64,000 nucleotides of DNA from Deltaproteobacteria bacterium HGW-Deltaproteobacteria-19 (GCA_002841865.1 PHBD01000004.1:1-64000), one strand, 5' to 3'. Shown: positions 46,535 to 56,877, counted from the stretch's first letter. Numbers and translations: made by a program. The notes: a model not told the origin generated them from the letters alone.

Positions 46535-47545
46535 ATGATTCGGGAAGCGCTGCTCTATGAGAAGAAGGACGAAGGCAGGGTTAAGTGCGGGCTCTGTTCC
46601 CACCGCTGCCTCATCGCCCCGGGGAAACGGGGGATCTGCGCCGTCCGGGAGAACCGGGACGGGACCCTCCATACGCTCGTATACGGAGCACTTATCGCCC
46701 AGAACGTCGATCCCATCGAGAAGAAGCCCATTTTTCACATCCACCCGGGGTCGAAATCCTTTTCCATCGCCACCGTGGGCTGCAACTTCTCCTGTACCTT
46801 TTGCCAGAACGCGGACATCTCCCAGATGCCCCGGGAGGGCGGTTTCATCCGGGGCCGAGAGACTCCCGCGGAGCTCGTAGTCGAATCGGCCGTCCACTCA
46901 GGGTCCCGGACCATCGCCTACACCTATACGGAGCCCACGATCTTCTTCGAGTACGCCCTCGATGTCGCCCGGCTGGCCAGCGGCAGAGGGCTCAAGAACA
47001 TCTTTGTCACCAACGGTTACATGACCCCGGAGACCCTCGATACGATTGGCGCCGATCTGCACGGGGCCAACGTGGACCTGAAATCCTTCTCCGACGAATT
47101 TTACCGGAAGCAGTGCGGGGCCAGGCTGGAACCGGTCCTCACGACCCTGCGGGAAATGAAACGGAGGGGGGTGTGGGTGGAAGTGACGACGCTGCTGATC
47201 CCGGGACTCAACGACGGGGATGGGGAACTTCGGGAAATTGCTTCGTTCCTGGTTTCCCTCGGCCCGGAGACTCCCTGGCACATCAGCCGGTTTCATCCCC
47301 GATACCAGCTTCTCTCGGCGCCGACGACTCCGGTGGAGACCATTCACCGGGCTGCGCAGATCGGGCGGGAGGCCGGATTGAAGTACGTCTACAGCGGGAA
47401 TGTGCCGGGGGATCAGGGAGAAAACACAGCCTGCGCCGCCTGCGGTGAGTTGCTGGTCCGGCGCTGGAGCTTCACCATCGTGGAAAACCGCCTTCAACAG
47501 GAATCCTGCCCAAGATGCGGCACCCGTCTGGACGGTATCTACTGA
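46535..47545 (+). CDS. amrS: AmmeMemoRadiSam-type radical SAM enzyme
   Basis: CGLCSHRCLIAPGKRGICAVRENRDGTLHTLVYG...SIATVGCNFSCTFCQNADISQ. Confidence 0.92.
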   Translation: MIREALLYEKKDEGRVKCGLCSHRCLIAPGKRGICAVRENRDGTLHTLVYGALIAQNVDPIEKKPIFHIHPGSKSFSIATVGCNFSCTFCQNADISQMPREGGFIRGRETPAELVVESAVHSGSRTIAYTYTEPTIFFEYALDVARLASGRGLKNIFVTNGYMTPETLDTIGADLHGANVDLKSFSDEFYRKQCGARLEPVLTTLREMKRRGVWVEVTTLLIPGLNDGDGELREIASFLVSLGPETPWHISRFHPRYQLLSAPTTPVETIHRAAQIGREAGLKYVYSGNVPGDQGENTACAACGELLVRRWSFTIVENRLQQESCPRCGTRLDGIY

Positions 47546-47672
47546 CGGACGACGAATGGAGGCCACCCGCGGCCGGTCGCAGGCCTGCCGCCTGTGGACG
47601 TGGAGATACGGCGCAACAGGAAAAAATCGCATCCTCCCGAGGGAACGGCGCCCCAAACGGTCCCATCATGTT

Positions 47673-47927
47673 CTATCCCTCGCCCTGCCAGTCCAGGTCC
47701 TTTTCTTCGTAAGTCCGGCCTATGACCACCCGGGCCTGCTCCATGTACTCTTCCGGCACGAGGATTTTTACCGCACCCAGCCCGTTGATTGTTATCCCGT
47801 AAAGAGAGCCCGCCACATCATACCGCAGCCGCACGGGGATCGCTTCCGATTCCAGGCGGCCGGCCATGACCTGCGCCTCGATCATACCCGCCGCGGTGGC
47901 GGCGACGGACCAGGATTCATCACCCAT
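47673..47927 (-). CDS. DUF2007-like small protein
   Basis: MGDESWSVAATAAGMIEAQVMAGRLESEAIPVRLRYDVAGSLYGITINGLGAVKILVPEEYMEQARVVI. Confidence 0.75.
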   Translation of the reverse strand: MGDESWSVAATAAGMIEAQVMAGRLESEAIPVRLRYDVAGSLYGITINGLGAVKILVPEEYMEQARVVIGRTYEEKDLDWQGEG

Positions 47928-48068
47928 CACGCTCTCCCTTCCATGACCCGGATGACCGAAGGATACCCCGCCTGGGGATTCGAACACATCCCACCAGGCG
48001 GGGCCTGGCCGCTCAATAATCGATACGCCGGGGTGAGCGCCACGGAATCCGCCCCCATAACGGGTTTT

Positions 48069-49862
48069 TCAGCGCTTCCGGATGACCCTTTTTTTCAAAA
48101 GTTTCTTCTTCATCCTGTCCCCCTCGGAGACCTTCTTCACCGCCACCGGGGCCACCGTATCGCCTTTCGTCGTGAGACCGGCCACTCGGTAGTTGAACTC
48201 GAATGCCAGGGCGCCGCTCCAGTCCTCGTCGAAAATACCCTTGTAACGGGTGCCGTAGACAGGTCCGACGGGTTTCCCATAGGTGTAGAACCAGTTCACG
48301 ATGGGGTCTCCGGTGAAGCCCAGGGCGATCCAGTAGGAACCGGGCATCAGGATCGGGTTGTCTTTTGTGAAGTCGAAGTCCGCCCACCGGTAACCAGGCT
48401 TCGGGGAGAGCTGGTCGAGGTTGACAATTTTGCTCGTCGCCAGGGGAGCACCGGGCTTCCCGCCGTTGTCCCGGTAGATGTCGATCCACAGTTGTCCGTC
48501 ACCGCCGAAATTGTGCAGGGCGAGACCCACCATCTGAAGCTTCACGGGCTTTTGCAGGACCACCACCTGGGCATACTGGGTGGCCTTGGTGGTCACGTAC
48601 TCCGCCGTTTCCACGAGAAAGCTCCGGGCCATCTCGAACTGGTTACCCCCCGACTTCTTGGTCGCCCGGGGGAAGGCAAAATCGATGTTTTCGGGATAGT
48701 CCAGGTTGCCGTAAAGGAAGGGAACGTCATAACGCAGCTCCTTTTTCACGTCTTCGGGAATAACCGGAGGCGGCGGCGGCGGTTCGATGATGATCTGCTT
48801 GAAATCGGCTTTCACGTTCGGCGTCAGGAGCAGGTTTTTCGGCCCGTAAGCCTGCCGGTTGCCGCGGATCTTCACTGCATCCTTGGCGAAGGCGGCGTCG
48901 ATGTTCTCCTGCAGGGTCGGCTTCGTCCGGGCATTTGCCAACTGGGACCACCGCATCAGCCCGTCGTTCTTCGTCTCGTTGTTGTCGACGCCGACCTCAA
49001 CCCGGATGAAGCGATTCGAGACGAACAGGACCGTGCTCTGGGGATCGAAGGGGACCCAGCCCAGATCGGGGAACCAGACCTCGATCCAGGAGTGGCGTCC
49101 CTTGCCCATCTTGAAGGTCATTACGCCCCGGTCCCAGCTCACGTCATAGGCCCGATCCAGGGTCACGCCGTTGATGATGCGGACCGGAATACCGACGGAA
49201 CGGAGCAGGGCCGCACTGAGATGAGAGTAGTTCTGGCAATTCCCTTTGCCCGACTGGAGGGAGTACATGGCGTCATACTGGGCAGGAGGGGAAACGTAGC
49301 GGACATGATCCACGACCCAGGAGATCACCCTCTGGACGGCGTCGAACTCAGTTTTCACGTCCTTCGTCAGATCCGCTGCGAGAGACCGGATTTTCGGGTT
49401 ATCCGACTGGACCTGCTCGGTGGCTTTCAGGTAATCCTCCATGGCCGCGTCAGTCCTTCCCAGCGGGAAGGGCGTCCGGGTCTCCAGGAGCTTCAGGTTT
49501 GTCCGGTTCACGGCATTGCAGGAGAGTTTCACGTCCACTGCCCCGGGCGGCTCTGTCCAGGTTGCCGTGACAACTCTGTTTCCCCGGGCATCGGTGGTCT
49601 CCTGCCGATCCTGCGGCTTCGGTTTCAACTCCAGCGAGAAATCCGAGATATCCTGTCGATAGGTTGGGGAGTCGAAGCTCTGGGGAATGACGAAACTCAT
49701 CACGATCTTCCGCATCCCGTCGCCGGAGATCACCTTCTCCTCCAGCACATAGCGGATCGTGGAACCCATGTCTCCCTGAACGGTGATGTTTTCCGCACCT
49801 GCCGGCGACGCCGCAAGCGCAAGCAGCAGCGCGCACAGGATCTGGATGGCCAATCGGTACAT
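48069..49862 (-). CDS. Secreted transglutaminase-like domain protein
   Basis: Signal peptide MYRLAIQILCALLLALAASPAGA; SGKGNCQNYSHLSAALLRSVGIPVRIINGVTL...GRHSWIEVWFPDLGWVPFDPQ. Confidence 0.9.
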   Translation of the reverse strand: MYRLAIQILCALLLALAASPAGAENITVQGDMGSTIRYVLEEKVISGDGMRKIVMSFVIPQSFDSPTYRQDISDFSLELKPKPQDRQETTDARGNRVVTATWTEPPGAVDVKLSCNAVNRTNLKLLETRTPFPLGRTDAAMEDYLKATEQVQSDNPKIRSLAADLTKDVKTEFDAVQRVISWVVDHVRYVSPPAQYDAMYSLQSGKGNCQNYSHLSAALLRSVGIPVRIINGVTLDRAYDVSWDRGVMTFKMGKGRHSWIEVWFPDLGWVPFDPQSTVLFVSNRFIRVEVGVDNNETKNDGLMRWSQLANARTKPTLQENIDAAFAKDAVKIRGNRQAYGPKNLLLTPNVKADFKQIIIEPPPPPPVIPEDVKKELRYDVPFLYGNLDYPENIDFAFPRATKKSGGNQFEMARSFLVETAEYVTTKATQYAQVVVLQKPVKLQMVGLALHNFGGDGQLWIDIYRDNGGKPGAPLATSKIVNLDQLSPKPGYRWADFDFTKDNPILMPGSYWIALGFTGDPIVNWFYTYGKPVGPVYGTRYKGIFDEDWSGALAFEFNYRVAGLTTKGDTVAPVAVKKVSEGDRMKKKLLKKRVIRKR

Positions 49863-50010
49863 GATGGAACCTCCCTGAAAAAATACGACTTCCAACGCGG
49901 TTTCCGCTGCCGGATATCCCCCGGAGGCAACCGGACCGGCTGCCCGGGGAGATGGTCTCTGAAACGCCCCGGGTGGCTCAATCTTCCGGATCGGGGTCCC
50001 ACTTCTCCGT

Positions 50011-50184
50011 TCAGAAGGATGCGGGCTTGCCGATGACTTCCTTTACTTTCAGCACGAGGGCCTTCCGGATCCCCGTCTCCTCCGCCCTTCGGGCCGCCGC
50101 TTCGAGAAGAGCCCGGGTGTTGCGCCGGCCGGGCCGCAGAAAGTAGCGACAGGAAATATCCTCATAGGTCTTCGCTCGGGTCAC
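50011..50184 (-). CDS. Short ORF resembling the start of a pyruvate kinase alpha/beta-like domain (possible remnant)
   Basis: Manual translation from GTG: VTRAKTYEDISCRYFLRPGRRNTRALLEAAARRAEETGIRKALVLKVKEVIGKPASF*. Confidence 0.35.
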   Translation of the reverse strand: MTRAKTYEDISCRYFLRPGRRNTRALLEAAARRAEETGIRKALVLKVKEVIGKPASF

Positions 50185-50334
50185 ACATCCTCTCCGCTAT
50201 CGTTTTGCCTTTTTGTATCTTCACGTTCCCGTAGTGTCAAAGAAAAACTCCGAGCCGACCTCATCCCGCAGGGCGGCCGGCCTTCTCCCGAGGCACCGGA
50301 AAGGACTGCCGGACCTTGAGGAAATGCCCGATCC

Positions 50335-50655
50335 ATGATACCCGTCGGAACCATGAAACGATCCTACTGGTTTGGTATATACGGCATCCTCTGGATCGCC
50401 GTTCTCTGGTTTCTCTTCGCCGTACCGGGTTGGGCGCCCGAAGGAAGCAGGCGAGGTGTGGCCATGGCCTGGTTCATTCTCCAGAAGGGACCGGCGGTCC
50501 TCGTTTTGTTCCTGGCAACGGACCTCCTGGCAATCCATTGGAAGGAGCAAAGGCTTCCCCTCTCGAGCATCCCGAAGCATCTGAAAAAACGCCCCCTGCC
50601 CGGGGTGATTTTCATCCTGGGGATGGCCATTTTCGCGATCCTGAACATCCTGTAA
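50335..50655 (+). CDS. Small membrane protein, hypothetical
   Basis: Three hydrophobic segments: YWFGIYGILWIAVLWFLFAVPG, GPAVLVLFLATDLLAI, GVIFILGMAIFAILNIL. Confidence 0.6.
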   Translation: MIPVGTMKRSYWFGIYGILWIAVLWFLFAVPGWAPEGSRRGVAMAWFILQKGPAVLVLFLATDLLAIHWKEQRLPLSSIPKHLKKRPLPGVIFILGMAIFAILNIL

Positions 50656-50890
50656 ACCACTCCATCTCCCGTCGCTGTTTTCCATAAAGACCGGCCACCT
50701 GCACCTTTTTTACGGATTCCCTTCCCAAAACTACAGGAAACTGCCCCTCACGCGGCCTTCAGGCGAAATCCCGTTTCGCCTCCGGAATGGATCGACCTGA
50801 TTTCTCCCGGTGATCATTCCTTCCCTGATTGTCACCTGGCGGCCAATCCACCTAACCCTATAGGTGTCTGCTTTTCCACAGCATATTTCC

Positions 50891-50919
50891 TTGACTCTTA
50901 TGCAGTATGTAAATATACG
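50891..50919 (+). promoter_or_regulatory. Candidate sigma70-type promoter upstream of the TPR/barrel-FecR pair
   Basis: TTGACT-N17-TATACG. Confidence 0.4.
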
Positions 50920-51109
50920 TAAGTCAATGTTCATCGAAAAAATCACCGTTCACCGGACCCACTGAGGGAATGAAGATTCTGAGTTTTACAGAAAGTCCTC
51001 TAACCGGCCCGATCGGCCTCCCCGGCAGCTATGATCAACCGGGGTACCTTTCTGCCTTGCTAGCGCATTCTCCCTCGTTATGACCGCATTCTCGAGAAAG
51101 GATCTGCCG

Positions 51110-52717
51110 ATGAAAAAGAATTCCCTGATCTTTCTTCTGACGGTCCTCATTTCCTGTTTCCTTCCCTCGACTCTCCTTGCACAGGTCCCACCCGGCCTGC
51201 AGGCGGGCATCGAACAGTACAGGGCCGACGATTACGAGGAGGCACTGGAAACATTCAAGAAGTTCAGGGCGGATAACCCTTCCTCTTCGGAGGCCGCTTT
51301 CTGGCTGGGGCTGACCTACAAGCAGATGAACCTGACAGCGGAGGCTCTGCAGCACCTGGAGGCCGCATCCACCATGAAGCCGTCCGTCAAGGAGGCGGTC
51401 ATTGAGCTGATCGACGCCCTGTACCAGACAGGCAGGATCGCCGAGGCGAGAAAATGGATTGTCGTGGCGGAAGAGAACAGCATCTATCCCGCCAAAACGG
51501 CCTTTCTCAAGGGGATGATCCTCGCCAGGGAGGGAAAGCACGGCGAGGCCATTGAATCCTTCGAGCGGTCCAAGAAAATGGACCCCAGCTACAAAACCGC
51601 CGCGGATTTCCAGATCGGCGTCTCCCTGATGCTCGAAAAGAAGTTCGACAAGGCAAGGGATCGCTTCCAGGCCGCCATCACCCAGGATCCTCTCTCCGAT
51701 CTTGCCGCATACGCCCGGCGTTATTCGGACATCGTGGAGCAGCGCAGCTTCCTCGAACGGCCCATCCGCTTCACCTTCGGCATGATGGGCCAGTACGACA
51801 CAAACTTCATCCAGGAACCGAACGACTACCTCGGCATTCCCATGCCGACCCCCGGACAGCTCGACATGGGCAAGGAGTACGGCTATGCGCTGGTGACCTC
51901 GGCACGCATGGACTGGGTTCCGGCCCTAAAGGGGCCCTGGTTGTTCAACGCCGGCGTCGCCGTCTCGAGCACGCTCCATGAACGTTTCATCATCGCCCAG
52001 AACGGAAATGTGCCGTCCACAAACTACGACATGTTCGCCACGAGCCTCTATATGGCGCCGGGATATGATTTCGGCCGTGCCGCCCTGAACCTGTCGATGA
52101 ACTACACCAACACGCTGAAGCGAAACCCCGGCTATGAACGCTATATCGACACGTACAACATCGGCCCTCTCTTCCGGGTCGCCCTGACCCCGACCAACAG
52201 CCAGATCCTCGAATTCTACGCCGGCTTTACCAAGAAGGATTACGCCAACAAGGTCAACACGGAGATCTGGCCGTATCAGGATGTCCTCGACAGGGACGAA
52301 GAAGACCAGACCTCCGAAGGACTCAGCACTCATGTCAGCTGGTTCTGGCTCTTCCGGAACACCGGTCTCTTCAACCTGAAATACACCTACAACAAGGATC
52401 ACGCCCGGGGCGTCAACTGGGACAATGAAGGGCACCGGTTCACGGCGAACCTGATCTATCCTGTCTGGAAGGCCCTCAAACTTCAGCTTTCCGGAGACGC
52501 CTATCTCCAGGACTTTACCCATCCGAGCACCTACACCATCTTCAGCGGCATAACCCGGAAGGACCGGATCTACACGGGAACAGCAGGGCTGACCTGGGAA
52601 TTCAACCGTCATCTGAGCGCCCTGATCCAGTACACCCACATCCGGGCTCACTCGAATATCTTCCTGTACGACTACAACCGGGAGATCTATGCGGCGGGGT
52701 TTGAACTGCGGTTTTAA
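51110..52717 (+). CDS. TPR-containing outer-membrane beta-barrel protein
   Basis: Signal peptide, TPR units, then barrel-like alternating segment ending YAAGFELRF* (C-terminal Phe). Confidence 0.8.
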   Translation: MKKNSLIFLLTVLISCFLPSTLLAQVPPGLQAGIEQYRADDYEEALETFKKFRADNPSSSEAAFWLGLTYKQMNLTAEALQHLEAASTMKPSVKEAVIELIDALYQTGRIAEARKWIVVAEENSIYPAKTAFLKGMILAREGKHGEAIESFERSKKMDPSYKTAADFQIGVSLMLEKKFDKARDRFQAAITQDPLSDLAAYARRYSDIVEQRSFLERPIRFTFGMMGQYDTNFIQEPNDYLGIPMPTPGQLDMGKEYGYALVTSARMDWVPALKGPWLFNAGVAVSSTLHERFIIAQNGNVPSTNYDMFATSLYMAPGYDFGRAALNLSMNYTNTLKRNPGYERYIDTYNIGPLFRVALTPTNSQILEFYAGFTKKDYANKVNTEIWPYQDVLDRDEEDQTSEGLSTHVSWFWLFRNTGLFNLKYTYNKDHARGVNWDNEGHRFTANLIYPVWKALKLQLSGDAYLQDFTHPSTYTIFSGITRKDRIYTGTAGLTWEFNRHLSALIQYTHIRAHSNIFLYDYNREIYAAGFELRF

Positions 52718-52763
52718 ACGCACGCCATATGATGAAGCTTACATGGAGAAAGGAGCTTGAGCC

Positions 52764-55700
52764 ATGAAGGCGAAGACATGGTGGATCCTTGTGGTTTTCC
52801 TGATGGCACTGTTCATTGCCGGACCGGTGCTGGCCGCTCCGGTCGGTAAAGTCACCCATCTGGAAGGGAAGGCGGATCTCACCGCTCCGGGGGGAAAAGC
52901 CCAGGTTCTCAAGCTCGGCGACCCGATCAACAACGGCGACATCCTCCGGACAAAAAGCAAAGCCAAGGTGGGAATCATCTTCACGGACGGCAACACCCTG
53001 TGGCTGGCGGAAAAAACCCGCATGAAGATCAGCCGGTACAACACCGCGGAGAAATCGCACAATTACTTCGACCTCTTCCGCGGAAAGTCCCGGACCGTGG
53101 TCACGAAACTGTCCCGAGGCTCCCGCATGGAGGTCCACACACCGACGGCCGTCTGCGGTGTCCGCGGCACGATCATCATCGGCCTGTTTATGAACGGAGA
53201 GAGCGCTTTCTTCCTGCAGGGCGGAGCCGGATACGGCTACAGCAAGAGCGAACCCGGCAAAGAGGTGGCAATCCCGGCGGGAAGCGGGATGGTGGTAACG
53301 AACGAAAAGGCTGAACCCGTGGTCAAACCCTCCACGGCGACAGATATTGAGCAGCATATGCAGGACACCTCGGCGGGAACGGGTGAGGGATCGGGATCCA
53401 CGGACAGTGCAGAAGGGACAACACTCGACGTCGCAATTCCGTGGACGCCTTCGACCGGTACCGAAACGCCTCCCCCGGTGCTCATCGATGAGAGCACCGA
53501 CATTACGTTCTCAACATCGGTCCTCCAGGACGGCTTTGCCGGCACCCTGGAGGGAAGCTACGGCCTGCTCACGCGCATCGGAACGGTCAGCTACAGCGGC
53601 ACCGGTCCGTCGGGACCGGCCGTCACGTCACTGGCCACGCCGCTGACCGGAATCCTCAGCAACGGAGCCACGTATACGGGGCTCATTGGAGGCGTTACCG
53701 GAACTTATCACGGCTTCTTCAACAGCATCACCAACAACGGCGGGGCTCTCGGAATCCTGGCGGGCAAACTGGACGGAACGTATTCCGGCGGAAACATCGC
53801 CGCCACCGGAACGTTGAACTATGACACTACGAGCTACGTCGCGGCGAGTGCGTTCCAGGGCTTCAGCGGCATCGCCGTGCCGACGTTTGCGACGACAAAG
53901 TTGAGCGGTCTCTTCTCATACGAGGCGCCCGTCGAAACCGGACTCGCCTACGGGTACCTCACCTCTTCGGGAGGTCTCTTCGGCTTGTGGGGGTTTTCGG
54001 GAAACGGCGGAGAATATGTGAACGACGGTGGTTATACAACCTGGATCAGCTATTATGGCTATGACTTCACAAAATCCTCGGTGGGAGGACCATCCGATGT
54101 CTTCATGCTGGGCCTGGTGACCGGAACGGATGACATGGCGGGACACACGACCCTGACCGGGAACGACTCGATCCAGTACATGGACCGGGACTACTTCGGC
54201 CTCATGAGCGTCAGCTACATGGGCGAGTATCTTGGAGCAAACTACGAGATCGCCGGAACGGGAATCTACAAGCTCGCCCCTCTGGCCTTCACGGGTGATT
54301 GGGGCGGAGACGGATCCCATCCCGGCCCAAGCGCCATAGGCGCCTTCATGTACGATAACACCGGCTCCCAGGCAATTGCCGGCACGGGTCAAAACATGTA
54401 CGGCCTCGTCGGCGGCTTCTCCCTCCCCTGGTCCGGGGGCACGACCATGTACGCCATGGGAAGCTACACACTGTCCCCGAATTCACTTTCCCACTACCTC
54501 TGGTTGAGCGATCTCACCGGGAAGGCACGGAGCGGCGGGGTGACGGACGCGTACCGCAAGTTCGACGGCTACATGACAGGGCTCTGGCTGCCCACCTCCG
54601 GCACGAACAACGGGACCATCGAGGGCTCCGCCCGGACGCTCTTCCAGAATGTCGGCTACGGCGGCTATTACAACGGAACCATCGGCATCCTGAGCTCGGA
54701 CAGCCTGAGCGGCGACTACTACGGGTTATACAGCCCCGGCGCGGGCACCCTCCAGGGCATGTGGCAGGCCTCGGGTACGCTGGCGCCTTCATACAGCGAG
54801 ACGATCACCGATGCCACGCTGGCCACCGGCAGCGGCACCATTCAATCCAATACGAGACTCGCCGGGAAATTCAACAACGGCGGCTCCATCTATGCCGAGG
54901 CCCTGGGATCGTTGAAATTCTACCTGGTGGACACGATCTATCGCCCCTGGGGCATCTACAAAATGGCCCTGCAGAGCAATGCCGGCACCTACAGTCGTCC
55001 GGCCGGCGCGACCACCTGGTCGGCCCGCCTCGGCGGCGAGGGGATCTTCGGGGACGGCGCCACCGCCGCCGGCTACTGGGTGGCCACAATTAATGGAACC
55101 TGGAACGACACCGGCGAGATCCGGGGTCAACTGGGCTTCGTCTCCGGGATTGCCGACTCCTTCAGCATGTGGATGACCCGGGATTACGTCGGCATCCTGT
55201 CGGGTCAGGTCTACGGCGTCAGCGACTCGTCAACGTCCTGGGTCGGGGAAAGCGTCGGCAGCTACACCGGGACGAAGCTGGCCTTCATGGCCGAGGAGAA
55301 TGGGAGCGGCAAGTTCTGGGATTACGACTCCGGCACCAGCAGCTTCGTATCAAGCGGGGGGATCCCAGGGCTGATCGGCGGAACCGAATCCCTGTTCAAC
55401 GGCGCAGGCGGGGTCACACCCTATCCGTCCGTTCAACTTTATGGCGTCGGGGGGCTCACGAAAACGGGCGGTCTCGATTATACCACCATTCTCGGCCAGT
55501 TCAGCGGCGGCATTCCGGATCAGGCAGGCTACCGGCTGTCCTTCGCGGGCATTCGGACCGCGACGGATACGGTTTCATCCTTCCTGGGCGGTGTCTACTG
55601 GAACAAGATCAACGAGGGTTCCTACAGCATCGGCTTCCTGTACTCTTCCAGCGACGGGGCCCGGAGTTCCTTCACCACGCACCTCTATGAAGACCTCCCG

Positions 55701-56684
55701 TCAGGGGGTTACCAGATGTGGTTTCTTGGCGCCGATTCAAGGCTCCAGGCATACCAGATCGCCACCGTGGCATCGGCACCCGGGATCGACGACTGGGTAT
55801 CGGAGGGAAGGAACAACTACACCGTCTCGGCCCAGGGGCTGACCGACGGAACGATCACCCAGAAGGCCTACCGAAACGATTTCGTCAAAATCACCAACGA
55901 AGCCTGGAGCGTGGGTGTGCGTCTCGCGGGAGGCACTTATGATATCGGGAGCTTCACCGAATTCAATGGCCAGTCCTTCACCATGACCAGCTCGAATGCA
56001 TTAGGCACAGTGAATACCTACGACCGGGTCGACTTCACCTCTGTTGACGATACGGGTGTCTTCGCCGCCACCGTTGCCGGGGCTCAGGTCGGCCTGGAAG
56101 CCGGCTGGACATCCGTCAACGGGGCCGTCGCCAAGGGGCTGTTCGACCCCGACACGTCGACATGGCGGATGGCCGGCGCGGGCTTCTCCATGGAAACGGG
56201 GGCCTTCCTGGACAAGATCAACGGGCTGGACGAGGCGGGCCGGACGGCCTTCCAGAAGGCCACGGGCATCCCGACCGTCGTCGTCGGGACGGCCGACCTG
56301 GCCATGACGAACAATGCGAGCAACCCGAACATCACCGCCCTGAACATGAACAACGTCACCTTCCTCGCCTCCCAGAGCGGATCGGCGCCACAGATCTGGG
56401 CAACCCAAAATATCTCGGGATCCTATTCGAATACGCCCCTGACCGGTGTGGGCAAGAGTGTAACCCTTGGCGGCGGCGGGCTGACAGCGGACTTCACGCC
56501 GGTCGCCTGGACGGGCACATACTGGGGCGCCACCGTGTCCGGGAGCGGGCTCTTGAGCGGCGGGTCGTACACCGGAACCATCACGTTCAAGGGCGGAGCC
56601 GCCGGAACGCACACCGTCGGGGCTGGAGCTGGCACCTTGAGCGGAACCGGTGCCGGTACGGCACAGGCTTCAGGCCCCTTCTGA
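52764..56684 (+). CDS. FecR-domain giant repeat-rich exported protein (1,306 aa)
   Basis: Signal peptide; FecR region APVGKVTHLEGKADLTAPGGKAQVLKLGDPINNGDILRTKSKAKVGIIFTDGNTLWLAEKTRMKI...TPTAVCGVRGT; Gly/Ser/Thr/Tyr-rich repeats after. Confidence 0.85.
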   Translation: MKAKTWWILVVFLMALFIAGPVLAAPVGKVTHLEGKADLTAPGGKAQVLKLGDPINNGDILRTKSKAKVGIIFTDGNTLWLAEKTRMKISRYNTAEKSHNYFDLFRGKSRTVVTKLSRGSRMEVHTPTAVCGVRGTIIIGLFMNGESAFFLQGGAGYGYSKSEPGKEVAIPAGSGMVVTNEKAEPVVKPSTATDIEQHMQDTSAGTGEGSGSTDSAEGTTLDVAIPWTPSTGTETPPPVLIDESTDITFSTSVLQDGFAGTLEGSYGLLTRIGTVSYSGTGPSGPAVTSLATPLTGILSNGATYTGLIGGVTGTYHGFFNSITNNGGALGILAGKLDGTYSGGNIAATGTLNYDTTSYVAASAFQGFSGIAVPTFATTKLSGLFSYEAPVETGLAYGYLTSSGGLFGLWGFSGNGGEYVNDGGYTTWISYYGYDFTKSSVGGPSDVFMLGLVTGTDDMAGHTTLTGNDSIQYMDRDYFGLMSVSYMGEYLGANYEIAGTGIYKLAPLAFTGDWGGDGSHPGPSAIGAFMYDNTGSQAIAGTGQNMYGLVGGFSLPWSGGTTMYAMGSYTLSPNSLSHYLWLSDLTGKARSGGVTDAYRKFDGYMTGLWLPTSGTNNGTIEGSARTLFQNVGYGGYYNGTIGILSSDSLSGDYYGLYSPGAGTLQGMWQASGTLAPSYSETITDATLATGSGTIQSNTRLAGKFNNGGSIYAEALGSLKFYLVDTIYRPWGIYKMALQSNAGTYSRPAGATTWSARLGGEGIFGDGATAAGYWVATINGTWNDTGEIRGQLGFVSGIADSFSMWMTRDYVGILSGQVYGVSDSSTSWVGESVGSYTGTKLAFMAEENGSGKFWDYDSGTSSFVSSGGIPGLIGGTESLFNGAGGVTPYPSVQLYGVGGLTKTGGLDYTTILGQFSGGIPDQAGYRLSFAGIRTATDTVSSFLGGVYWNKINEGSYSIGFLYSSSDGARSSFTTHLYEDLPSGGYQMWFLGADSRLQAYQIATVASAPGIDDWVSEGRNNYTVSAQGLTDGTITQKAYRNDFVKITNEAWSVGVRLAGGTYDIGSFTEFNGQSFTMTSSNALGTVNTYDRVDFTSVDDTGVFAATVAGAQVGLEAGWTSVNGAVAKGLFDPDTSTWRMAGAGFSMETGAFLDKINGLDEAGRTAFQKATGIPTVVVGTADLAMTNNASNPNITALNMNNVTFLASQSGSAPQIWATQNISGSYSNTPLTGVGKSVTLGGGGLTADFTPVAWTGTYWGATVSGSGLLSGGSYTGTITFKGGAAGTHTVGAGAGTLSGTGAGTAQASGPF

Positions 56685-56710
56685 GATCCATATTCAACGG
56701 CATCCCGTCG

Positions 56711-56746
56711 AAAAAGGGCACAGGCCTCGGGGCCTGCGCCCTTTTT
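56711..56746 (+). terminator. Strong intrinsic terminator
   Basis: AAAAAGGGCacAGGCC-tcgg-GGCCTgcGCCCTTTTT. Confidence 0.9.
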
Positions 56747-56877
56747 ATATTCCCGCTGCCCTGGAGCAACCTTCCGGCGGTGGAGTTTCTTGTGGCAGGT
56801 CCCGTTTCCTGTTATGGAGGTCGGGCGCCTGCCGCTGAAGAGGACAGAAGCCAGGCAGGCCGGAGGGAATACGCCGG

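Noticed and set aside
47400-50036. 878 aa plus-strand ORF
   Set aside because: Antisense to the transglutaminase-like gene and DUF2007; no recognisable domain, Arg/His/Asp/Gly-rich shadow composition
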